From: Poa pratensis
Lineage: Eukaryota > Streptophyta > Magnoliopsida > Poales > Poaceae
Direction: 5' to 3'
DNA: 64,000 bases
NCBI GenBank assembly: GCA_947311845.1
Contig: CAMZMU010000107.1
Coordinates: 14,282,498 to 14,346,497, forward strand
Part shown: piece after piece, positions 54,786 through 64,000 of the stretch
How the letters are laid out: every line of letters begins with the position of its first letter
Numbering within the stretch: position 1 is the first letter of the stretch
Program-made: the position numbers and the translations under genes
Notes under the pieces: generated by a model
Databases searched by the model: none
Told to the model about the DNA's origin: nothing
What the model saw: the letters and a program-made list of their open reading frames with translations, nothing else

Positions 54786-56401
54786 TGGTGGCTCTAGGTA
54801 ATAGTGCCAGAAACAATGCTTGTACGTCACACGTCAGTTGGGAACCCCAAGAGGAAGGTATGATGAGTGCAGCAGTAAGTTTTCCCTCAGTATGAAACCA
54901 AGGTTTAATCGACCAGTAGGAAAACGAGGTTTGCTTCGAAGGTGTTGGTGAAGGAGTGTAGTGCGGCGCAACACCAGGGATTCCGGTGCCAACGTGGAAC
55001 CTGCACAACACAATCAAATTACTTTGCCCCAACTTAACAGTGAGGTTGTCAATCTCACCGGCTTGCTGAAAACAAAGGGTTAAACGTATCGAATGGAAAA
55101 TGATGTTTGTTTGCATAAAACAGTAGAGAACAATGATTGCAGTAGATTGTATTTCAGATGTAAAAGAATGGACCGGGGTCCACAGTTCACTAGTGGTGTC
55201 TCTCCAATAAGATAACTAACATGCTGGGTAAACAAATTACAGCTGGGCAATTGACAATTGATAAGTGCATATAACATGCATGTGTGAGCTGTGGTGTCTA
55301 CTATGAGATTCATTTGGGCATTACGACAAAGTACATAGACCGCTATCCAGCATGCATCTATGCCTAAATAGTCCACTTTCCGGTTAACATCCGTACCCCT
55401 TCCAGTATTAAGTTGCAAGCAACAGACAATTGCATTAAGTAATGTGCGTAATGTAAACAATACATTCATCCTTGAATAAAGCATTGCTGTTTTACCCCTA
55501 GTGGCAACAACACATCTACAACCTTAGAACTTGCTGTCACTATCCCAGGTTAAATAGAGGTTGAACCCAACTATCATGCATAAATACCCCCTCTTGGAGT
55601 TACAAGTATTCACGTGGCCAAGGCTTCAACAAGTAACGGAGAGCATGCAAGATCACAAATGACATAGACATGATAATATAATATTCAGCTCCACATAGGT
55701 ATCAATATAAGTCAGATCCCAGCAAACACAACATGTAGCATTACAATAAGATGATCTTGATCATGATAGGCAGCTCACAAGATCTAAACATGATGGCACA
55801 AGTGGAGAAGACAACCATCTAGCTACTGCTATGGACCCATAGTCCAAGGATGAACTACTCACGCATCACTCCGGAGGCGGGCATGGCGATGTAGAGCCCT
55901 CCGGTGATGATTCCCCTCTCCGGCAGGGTGCCGGGAAGAGCTTCAGAACCCCCCGAGTTAGGGTTGACGACGGCGGCGGCAGCGAATATGTTCTGGATGA
56001 AAGGCTCGGTGTTTTAGGGTTTTCGCGTCTCGGGGAATAAATAGGCGAAGGGGCGATGTCGGCGGACCCCCGAGGGGCCCAAACCACAGGCGGCGCGGGT
56101 GGGCCGCGCCCCAGGTGGTTTGGCCACCTCGTGGCTCTCTTCGTCTCTCCTTCGGACTCCGTGTACGTGCTGGAAAAATAGGGACTGGCCTTTTGTTTCG
56201 TGCAATTCCGAGAATATTTCCAGAAGTAACTTTCTGAAACCAAAAACAGCAGAAAACAGGGAACTGGCACTGTGGCATCTTGTTAATAGGTTAGTCCCAG
56301 AAAATGCATAAAAGTGATACGAAGTGTATATAAAACATGTAGCAAATGGTATAATATAAGCATGGAACAGCAGAAATTATGGATACGTTGGAGACGTATC
56401 A
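54786..56401 (-). repeat. Gypsy 5' LTR
   Basis: It has TG..CA termini (minus strand), is 1616 bp long, and is followed on the inside by the primer site. Its outer end adjoins CTGCT at 56402-56406. Confidence 0.93.
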
Positions 56402-56410
56402 CTGCTCCTG

Positions 56411-56871
56411 CACTACAGGAACGGGCTCTATGCCGACGGCCAGAGCCTACGCCGACGGCTTTTTGTCGGGGCCGTCGGCATAAAACCCGCGAGGTAAAAA
56501 ATTGACACAAGCCTATGCCGACAGCTAAACGTCGGCATAGGTCACTCTCATTTTTTCTATTTTTCATTTAATATGAAATAAATCATATCTTTAAATCCGT
56601 AAATCAAAATTTGACAAATAAAATGTCTAAATCAATTAGAAAATGAGAGGAATCCAAATATGACATCCATATCATCATTTTCACCATGCATATTACTTTT
56701 TGCAACATATTTTCGGTACTTGGTTAATAAAAAAAAGTCATTTTTGGCACTTACAAAATGGAAAATGATATTTATAAAATAATTTGGAAATTGTTTTTGC
56801 CAACAATGTTTGCCATACCAAGACACACCTATGTATCAAATATGGACACATTATCACAAACTATGGCACGG
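56411..56871. mobile_element. CACTA (EnSpm) transposon terminus
   Basis: CACTACAGGAACGGGCTC starts the element. Subterminal repeats follow in both orientations (TATGCCGACGGC, CTACGCCGACGGC, GCCGTCGGCATA, CGTCGGCATAGG). This is the usual architecture of CACTA ends. The preceding CTG is the candidate 3-bp duplication. Only this end is visible; at about 56872 it is interrupted by a gypsy LTR, and the rest lies outside the window. Confidence 0.8.
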
Positions 56872-57363
56872 TGACAAGGATATACATCTCGGGTACCCTA
56901 CCATAAGGGTAACTGGTGCACGTGTCGACTAAGACCCAATTATCAAGAGCCTACATGAAGCTCATGACGAAAGGCCCAACAAGATGGAGTACCCTCCAAG
57001 ATTAGACATAGGCATAGTCGGTTTAGACTTTCTTTACATGTAAACAGGGTCGGTTGCGAACTCCCGAGACCTAGCCTATTATATAAAGGCTGGGAGGGCC
57101 GCCGATCCAGGACACGCAATACTCGAACCACCAAAACCCTAGCGAGATCGACATCTCGCCGGACCCCATTGTAGCTCGCATATACACACCAGATCAATAC
57201 CAGACAAGCAGGAAGTAGGGTGTTACTCTCCGGAGGCCTGAACCTGGGTAAAATCCCTGCTTTTGCTTGTCAGCCGACGAAACTACCAGCTCTACCACGT
57301 TCTCTCCTCGTAATCTCAACCCTAGGTCCTTAACCATGGGATTTGATGAGTTAACCCTCGTCA
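56872..57363 (+). repeat. 5' LTR of the decayed gypsy element
   Basis: It starts TGACAAGGATATAC and ends ..TCGTCA just before a primer-site-like ATTGGCCGTCTGTGGGAA at 57364. The canonical site has GGCGCCGTC, so two bases seem lost. A TATA box and a downstream GGCCTGAACCTGGGTAAA stretch are typical of such LTRs. The left boundary is judged from the TG and may be off by some bases. Confidence 0.6.
57080..57087 (+). promoter_or_regulatory. TATA box in the gypsy LTR
   Basis: TATATAAA lies in the middle of the LTR, about 280 bp before the primer site, in the usual place for the retrotransposon promoter. Confidence 0.6.
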
Positions 57364-57399
57364 ATTGGCCGTCTGTGGGAAAGAATAGTGCTGGACTCA

Positions 57400-57560
57400 C
57401 GGTTTCTTCGGTTCCATCGGAAAACGGCGACTCGCCGATCGCATCTACAAACGGCAACTCGCCGGCTGCATCAACAAACCAGAACTCGCCGACTCGGGCG
57501 GCACACGGCAACTCGCCGACTCACTCGACAAACGGCAGCACGCCAACTTCACCTGCAAAA
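57400..57560 (+). repeat. 27-bp degenerate minisatellite in the gag leader
   Basis: Four to five units of about 27 bp with the core CGGCAACTCGCCG encode repeated NGNSP-like motifs (for example NGNSPAASTNQNSP). The period is a multiple of three, so the frame is kept. Confidence 0.75.
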
Positions 57561-57578
57561 AGCACATCAGATCCTCTG

Positions 57579-59735
57579 ATGAACTTCGAGCCACACTCGC
57601 CAGAATTCCAGGAGACGTTCGCTGATCTCGAGTCAGGTTTGGGTTTAACCGTTGGTTCGTTCAATTTTTTCGTAAACAAGCTTGGTATGCAGGACTTGAC
57701 AGATCCACGCCAACTCGCGACTTCCGCACCCGAGGCTCCATCGGTTGCGGCTCCTTCGACTGCGGATCCATCAACTGCGTCCATACCATCGTCGATCCTC
57801 CAAGCCTGCTCGTCTGCAACAACCATGTCGACTCGAGAGATCAACGAGTTCATTGCGAAAGAACTCCAAGGTGAGGAGGCCGAATCAGCATACCGCACAA
57901 ACGATCCCGAGCTCAATCTTCCACTCGAGGATAGCTTCGACTGCGGGATCTCCCTCAGCGACTTCGACGAGCCCGAAACTCATATCGACAACCACGTCGA
58001 CTCCGAGATCTGCACCAACAACAACCTCGACTTCGAGATCCATAACAACTTCGCCGACACCGAGATGAGCATAGGCGATGAAGACATCGACAGCGAGATC
58101 CGTCCAGACGGACCACTCGACGGGCATATCGACTCCGACATGAGCCTGATGAGACGTCGAGTCCATGACGGGACTCGAAAACACATACACATACCCTCGG
58201 GTGATACCCCAGCAGGTCTACGTTGCCTTCGCCGCAGAATCATCTGATGCTGCGGCCAGTCGCAGGCCTACAGAATTCCCGTGCACAGTTACTATGCCGG
58301 ATGGAGTCACAAATCTCACAATTACTGCTGAGATGGCAGCAAAAGCAGATAAAGTCATCAAGGAGTGCACAATGATGCCAGTGGACGCAACACGAGAGGA
58401 GATGTTGACCTTCCAGTACTTCAACTGGCAGGAATCACTTCGACTGCAGCAGATCAGAGCAACACTCGAAGAACGTAAAAAGCAGGCTAGCTTGTCGAGT
58501 GCACGAAGAAGACAGCTCTCCCTGAGCTCCACCGGGCGAGCAGACACAAGACCCAGATCAAGGCTGTCACGCCTCGCGGAAGATGAGAGGGCACTCACCC
58601 GCAACTTAGGCCACTCTTTCATGACATTCGACGAGGAGGGAGTGCCAGTACCCAAAACAGCTGGGTGCTTCTTTACTGCTGCAGCATACCTAGAGGCAAT
58701 CAAGCCTCCAGCTGATGACCCCAATGCAAAACTACATCGCCAACAGATCAAATCACTCGCCTTAGCGGCGAAGGCCATACGCCAAATCCAAAAACTCCAG
58801 GAGGGAGTCGAGACCGTGCCATAGTAACCGCGTCGTGAAGAACATAATCGCAGTGGTCGCCGTCACCACTCGAAGGAAAGAAGCGGCTCACGTCGGCGCA
58901 GGTCCAGAGCAGATCACGCAGATCTTACAGTAGCGACTCGTACTCTGATCAGGAGCCTGAGCCACACGGAGCTCTGTGCTTCACTCGACGCGTCCGCGAG
59001 ACACGGATGCCCAAAGGGTTCAAACTCACATCTGAACAGCCCAAATACACGGGTCGACAGGAACCTTCAGGATGGCTGGAAGACTACAGACTGGCTGTCG
59101 CGTGCCAGCGAGGCACGAATATCACAGCCATGCAATACATACGACTCATGCTCGAAGGCACAGCCCGCGACTGGCTCAAGGCTCTACCTCCATCAACATA
59201 CGACTCGTGGGATCACTTCCGCGCAGACTTCATCAAAAACTTCGAGCCTCTATGTGAGCGACCAAAAACGTTCGAAGAACTGCGAGCCTGCGTTCAACGG
59301 TCGGACGAAACGTTGAGGTCATACATCCGACGATGGACTGAGATACGCAACTCAGTTGGAGTAATTTCAGAAGATATGGCCATGGATGCTTTCATCATGG
59401 GCCTCGCCAGGCGAGATTTCAAAGAAGCACTTGGTCGCCAAAAGCCAACCTCTGTGGCTAACCTCCTAAAGATCGCGACTGAGTGGGCAGACGGAGAAGA
59501 CATGGCGCGCACCACACGCGGGTCCTCACCCCGTGACAATCATGATAGCGGCAGTCGAACCGCAGAGACTCGTACAGAGACGACCGAGGCGCAAACGTTC
59601 AAAACGTCACTACGACGACGACAGACCCGAATTCATGGCGGCTGGATTCTCCACACCCCGCAACGACCAAGACAGAAGCGACCGACGGTCAGAAGATCGA
59701 CGGGAGTCGAGATGATCGCCGGACAGTCGAGATGA
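57579..59735 (+). pseudogene. Gypsy gag region, frameshifted
   Basis: Three frames are needed: 57579-58247, about 58200-58824 and 59007-59735. The last contains the retrotransposon gag domain (AMQYIRLMLEGTARDWLKAL, then FEELRACVQRSDETLRSYIR). After it, arginine-rich sequence shifts frame again toward a possible zinc-knuckle region near 59850. The acidic repeat-rich part at 57960-58140 is low complexity. An intact version would form the virus-like particle. Confidence 0.8.
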
Positions 59736-59832
59736 TCGCCGGGACAGTCGAGACCGCAACCAACGCAGCGACAGCTACAAGAAGAAAGATTGGCGCAAGT
59801 CGCGCTCCGGCGACAAAACGAGCGATCATTCG

Positions 59833-60930
59833 ATGACAAGATGGATGCTGATTGCAGATTCCACCTGTACAAGGGGAAGACGGAAAATTGCGCTCCAATC
59901 ACTCGATGAGAAACTGCAGAGAATTCGACCAACTAGCTCTGAATACGTGCAACTCAGAAAGGCAACAGCCGCACACGCACCCGCACCTGCACCTGTGCCT
60001 CAGCCAAACAATGTGCCTGTTCTGATGGCACCACCTCCACCACCACAGCCTGCCGCAGGCGGAAATATCGCGGGTGCCATACAACCCGTACCTCGGGTGG
60101 ACGAACCTCAGTACCCTCCGCCCCAAGGGCAGATGTACATGATACAGAAAGGTCGCCCTTCCAACAGGGAGCAAAAACTTCGCACTCGACAAGTAAATAT
60201 GGCGGTCATGTCACCTCCTGCCGTAACTGAATTCTTGAAGGGATCCGAAACTGCAATAAGCTTCAGCAGAGAGGACCACCCACCATCGGTCGTTCGTCCA
60301 GGGCACTCTGCTCTGGTACTCGACGCCCAAATTGGAGGCTACGCCATGTCCAAGGTCTTCATGGATGGTGGCAGCGGCATAAACATCATCTTCGCGGATA
60401 CGCTCCGCAAAATGAACAGGTCAGTCGAAAACCTGCCAAAATCCTCAAATACCTTTCACGGTATCGTCCCAGGCAAAGCAATAAGCCCAGAAGGCACCAT
60501 ACAACTCGACGTTACGTTCGGGGACAAAAACCACTTCAGGACAGAGTCGATTGAGTTCGAAGTTGTCGACTGGAAGTCACAATACCACGCCATACTTGGA
60601 CGCCCGACGTTCGCTCGATTCATGGCGGTCCCACACTACGCATACCTCCAGCTGAAAATGCCTGGACCAAAAGGAGTAATCACAGTCAAAGGAAACTTCC
60701 AAAAGTCCGATTCTTGCGACCGAGAGTTTAGCAAAATCTCTGAGATGTTCGGCATGGAAGCAACACTCGCCGATCTAGCGGTCTCCAACGATCGAACACT
60801 TATGCCGGAGCACAAGAAGGTGGCAGTCGACAGAGCATTCAATGCCACCAATGACACAAGGTCGCATCAGGTGCACCCGACTGACCCGACCAAGACAGTC
60901 AATGTCTCTTCGAGTCTGCCTATCGCATAG
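59833..60930 (+). pseudogene. Gypsy aspartic protease region
   Basis: The frame holds a retropepsin domain with catalytic VFMDGGSGINII near codon 180 and a later AILGRPTF strand. TAG at 60928-60930 stops translation in the same frame that continues as reverse transcriptase, so a single nonsense change separates the two. Confidence 0.85.
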
Positions 60931-61833
60931 GAAAGCGCGCTCGTCGAATTCCTCCGTGAGAACTGGGATATATTTGCGTGGTGTCCAGCCGACATGCCAG
61001 GTATTCCCAGGGAATTCGCCGAGCACTCTCTCCAATTATTTCCAGATGCTAAACCAGTCAAGCAAACAATGCGCCGCATATCCGGCCCGAAAAGAACCGC
61101 AGTCGAAGCCGAAGTCGACAGACTACTCGCAGCAGGTTTCATCAGAGAAATCAAGAAATCACAATGGGTGGCTAACCCCGTACTTGTAGAGAAGAAGCAC
61201 ACAGATATCCTTCGGATGTGCGTAGATTTCACAGCACTCAATAAATGTTGTCCAAAGGATCACTTTCCACTACCTCGAATCGACCAGATCGTCGACTCCA
61301 CCGCCGGGTGCGCTCGCTTGTCCTTCCTGGATGCTTACTCAGGTTACCACCAGATAAGGATGAAGGAAGAGGATGAAGAGAAAACGGCGTTCATAACCCC
61401 ACTCGGGGTCTACTGCTACACAACAATGCCTTTCGGGCTCAAGAACGCAGGCGCAACCTACCAGCGCATGATGCAAGACTGCCTCAAGAAGCAAATTGGG
61501 CGAAACGTCCAGGTCTACGTAGACGACATCGTCATCACAACAAGGGAGGAAAACACACTACTCGATGACTTGCGAGAGACGTTCGCAAACCTCAAACGCT
61601 TCCACATCAAGCTCAACCCGAAGAAGTGCACGTTCGGCGTGCCAGCCGGGCAGCTCCTGGGGTATCTAGTCTCGGCTCGTGGAATCGAGGCGGACCCGGA
61701 GAAAATACAGGCCATCTTGACAATGCAAAGGCCTTCAAAGCTCCATGACGTACAAAAATTAGCAGGTCGAGTGGCAGCACTCAGTCGATTCATCAGCAAA
61801 CTGGGCGAAAAAGCACTCCCGTTCTATCGCTGA
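60931..61833 (+). pseudogene. Gypsy reverse transcriptase
   Basis: Consecutive RT motifs are seen: LLAAGFIREIKKSQWVANPV, RMCVDFTALNKCCPKDHFPL, SFLDAYSGYHQI, MPFGLKNAGATYQ and the catalytic YVDD at 61516-61527. The frame then ends LPFYR-stop at 61831-61833. There a one-base loss shifts the reading into the next frame (61833 onward). Confidence 0.9.
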
Positions 61834-62740
61834 TGAAGAAGAAAGCAGACAAATTCGAGTGGACGCCAGAAGCCGAAGCAGCCTTCACGGACCTCAAGCG
61901 AGTCCTCACAAGCCCTCCAATCCTCGTCGCACCAAGGGAACGAGAGCCACTATACCTATATGTCTCCGCAACTAACAGGGTGGTAAGTACCGTACTGGTA
62001 GTCGAACGCAGGGAGGAGGGACACGCCCAAAGCATACAACGCCCAGTCTACTACTTGAGTGAAGTCCTCTCCATATCAAAGCAGCGGTACCCGCATTATC
62101 AAAAGCTGGCCTACGCCGTGTTCATGTCCTCAAGGAAGCTGACGCACTACTTCGCAGAGCACCCGATCACTGTAATCAGCACCTCAGGGATCGGAGACAT
62201 CCTCACAAATCCCAACGCAACTGGGCGAGTCGCAAAATGGCTCATCGAGCTAGGACCACGAGATATCAAGTATGATTACCCGAAGGCCATCAAAGCACAA
62301 GTCTTACCTGACTTCCATACCGAGTGGATCGAAGCTCAGTTGCCAGGAGCACCAGATGTGTCCAACTCATGGACTATGTACTTGACGGCTCAAAGAAGAA
62401 CGAAGGCGCAGGCGCAGGTGTCATCCTCATATCACCAAAAGGCGACAAGCTTCGCTATATCCTGCAGATGGGATTCGAGTTACCATCCAATAACGAAGCT
62501 GAGTACGAGGCCCTGATCCATGGCATGCGGATGGCCAAAGCCCTGGGTGCACTCGACTGATGATCTATGGTGACTCGAATCTGTGGTGCAGCAAACAATG
62601 AAGGCCTGCGATGCAATCGCAGATAACATGATCGCCTACCGTGACCTGTACAACCTAATGGAGGGCAGCTTCGAAGGCTGCGAGTTGCGGCACATAGGCG
62701 CGAGAGCAACGAAGAAGCAGATAAGCTAGCCAACTTGGCG
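61834..62740 (+). pseudogene. Gypsy RNase H region, multiply frameshifted
   Basis: The RT connection continues (KFEWTPEAEAAFTDLKRVL, then QKLAYAVFMSSRKLTHYF). A frame change near 62380 gives the RNase H start DGSKKNEGAGAGVILISP and the acidic ELPSNNEAEYEALIHG. Further frame changes and stops follow 62560. The catalytic acidic residues remain readable but not in one frame. Confidence 0.8.
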
Positions 62741-63032
62741 CGACCAAAGCACCAGTTCCACCTGGTGTCTTCCTCGAGCGCATCGAGCACAGGTCCATCA
62801 AGCAAAAAACGAACATCTCCTACATCAGCCGCACCAGCCAAGAGCAAAGCACCTAGCACAGAGGACCCGCCAGTCGAGGTACTCCTCATTGAGCCAACTT
62901 GGACTCAACCTTTCCTCGCATACATACTCCGCGGCGAGGTACCTGAAGACATAACAGAGTCAAGACGCGTCACTCGGATCTAAAGCATACACCGTCATCA
63001 ACGGCGAACTATACAAGCGCAGCGTATCAGGT

Positions 63033-64000
63033 ATGTTCCAACGATGCATAGCATTCGAAGATGGCCAGGCCATCCTTCGTGATATTCATGCAGGTACCTG
63101 CGGGCATCACGCCAGCAGTCGATCACTCGTAGCCAAAGCCTTTCGCGCAGGCTTCTACTGGCCCACAGCACTCAAAGACGCGGAGGACATAGTCAAAAGG
63201 TGCATCGGCTGTCAAAAATTCCACAAAGCCGCACGCACCCGCATCGGCGTTGAAGACAATACCATTGGCCTGGCCCTTCGCCCAGTGGGGGCTCGATATG
63301 GTCGGGCCACTCAAAAAATCCTCCCATGGAGGGCATACTCACCTTCTGGTGGCGGTCGACAAGTTCACCAAGTGGATTGAAGCAGTCCCTATCACAAGTT
63401 CGACTGCCACTACAGCAGTCAATTTCATAAAATCCATCATATACCGCTTCGGTGTACCAAGCAGCATCATCACTGATAACGGTACAAACTTCACGGCTGA
63501 AGAGTTCCGATCCTTCTGCAAAGAGCAGGACATCACGCTCAACTATGCATCCGTGGCACACCCGCAGTCCAATGGCCAAGTCGAAAAAAGCCAATGGACT
63601 CGTGACGAGCGGAATCAAGAAACGCCTCCTGGTGCCACTCAAAAGAGCCGCGGGTGCTTGGGTCGAAGAACTCCGTCTGTGCTATGGAGCCTACGCACAA
63701 CTCCTAACGCTTCAACACAGTTCACCCCATTTTTCATGGTCTACGGCGCAGAGGCAATCCTGCCATCAGATGTAAGATTCAATGCACCAAGAGTCGAAGC
63801 ATACAACGAAGAAGATGCAGATGAAGCACTCGAAAGATTGCAGTCGGACTTTGCTCGAAGAAGCACGGACACGGCGCGCTAGCACGCCACATATGTCTAT
63901 CAGCAGAAACTCCGCAACTAACAGCCGTCGACTGCCACCAGGTCCTTCGAGGTTGGCGACTTGGTACTTCGACTGAAGCAAAAGAAGGTGCACAAACTCG
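63033..64000 (+). pseudogene. Gypsy integrase, frameshifted and cut by window end
   Basis: The zinc-binding HHCC region (DIHAG..GHH..CIGCQKF) is at 63078-63230. The DDE core follows in another frame from 63250: WGLDMVGP, IITDNGTNF and NGQVEKSQ supply D, D and E. Two compensating frame changes occur at about 63590-63680. Integrase would insert the cDNA; this copy cannot produce it. Confidence 0.85.

Larger units (their letters stand above)
49481..56401 (-). mobile_element. Complete non-autonomous Ty3/gypsy element, 6.9 kb
   Basis: The minus-strand element has LTRs at 54786-56401 (5', 1616 bp) and 49481-51064 (3', 1584 bp), both starting TGATACGTCTCC, with the target duplication CTGCT at 49476-49480 and 56402-56406. 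The primer-binding site and polypurine tract are in place. The LTRs are almost identical apart from an indel of about 30 bp near 55905-55940 and minor changes, so insertion was recent. The only substantial frame is gag/protease-like (53722-54594). No RT, RNase H or integrase occurs in the 3.7-kb interior. It must rely on another element for mobilisation. Confidence 0.93.
56872..64000 (+). mobile_element. Ty3/gypsy retrotransposon, decayed, cut by window end
   Basis: The plus-strand element runs from a 5' LTR (about 56872-57363) through gag, protease, reverse transcriptase, RNase H and integrase. That order defines gypsy; the long gag and RT type resemble the Tat/Athila branch (inference). Several frameshifts and stops break the polyprotein. 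The 3' end and 3' LTR are not in the window. It is inserted into the CACTA element. Confidence 0.85.

Noticed and set aside
1..64000. CRISPR arrays, tRNA or rRNA genes, bacterial-type operons
   Set aside because: No regularly spaced short repeats, tRNA box pairs or rRNA blocks were seen, and the window is clearly plant nuclear DNA.

Overview
This window is nuclear DNA of a grass. The WAT1-type transporter, F-box and D-type cyclin genes have spliceosomal introns and monocot-like GC-rich first exons. The repeats are typical of Pooideae, most likely Triticeae (wheat/barley/goatgrass group): Stowaway MITEs ending in CTCCCTCCG, a Ty3/gypsy LTR beginning TGATACGTCTCC with a tRNA-Asp primer site, and a CACTA end beginning CACTACAGG. 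The species assignment is inference; the repeat termini are read directly.

Layout. 0.2-1.3 kb: F-box/LRR gene (+), probably broken at its 3' end. 2.6-5.0 kb: six-exon WAT1-related (EamA-type, MtN21-like) transporter gene (+). 4.2-10.7 kb: a 3.3-kb head-to-tail duplication that recopied the last two exons of that gene and the 3' part of a Helitron-like element. 11.5-12.6 kb: GC-rich 534-bp tandem repeat. 12.7-14.4 kb: second WAT1-related gene (+), with four exons because two introns of its paralogue are absent. 15.5-15.9 kb: duplicated exon-like block. 17.3-18.2 kb: F-box pseudogene (-). 18.9-20.1 kb: direct duplication with MITEs. 20.6-22.5 kb: one arm of an inverted duplication whose partner is at 46.0-49.5 kb. 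24.0-25.6 kb: six-exon D-type cyclin gene (-), CYCD2-like, with an intact LxCxE motif. 26-36 kb: mostly gene-free DNA with MITEs and local duplications.

36.5-39.8 kb: a rearranged Ty1/copia element. 41.1-43.5 kb: a Pack-MULE with 9-bp target duplication that carries a quinone-oxidoreductase gene fragment and has a hAT-like element nested in it. 44.0-46.0 kb: an unidentified reading frame split by a 1.8-kb insertion with a 17-bp target duplication. 49.5-56.4 kb: a complete, young, non-autonomous gypsy element (gag/protease-like only). 56.4 kb: the terminus of a CACTA transposon, interrupted at about 56.9 kb by a decayed autonomous-type gypsy element that runs to the window end.

The genes do not form a pathway or operon. 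The clearest story is structural. Several local duplications kept an empty copy beside a copy that later received a transposon. They therefore act as internal pre-insertion controls and allow a relative order of events. I saw no CRISPR array, rRNA or tRNA gene. The genic calls I trust most are the two WAT1-related genes and the cyclin.
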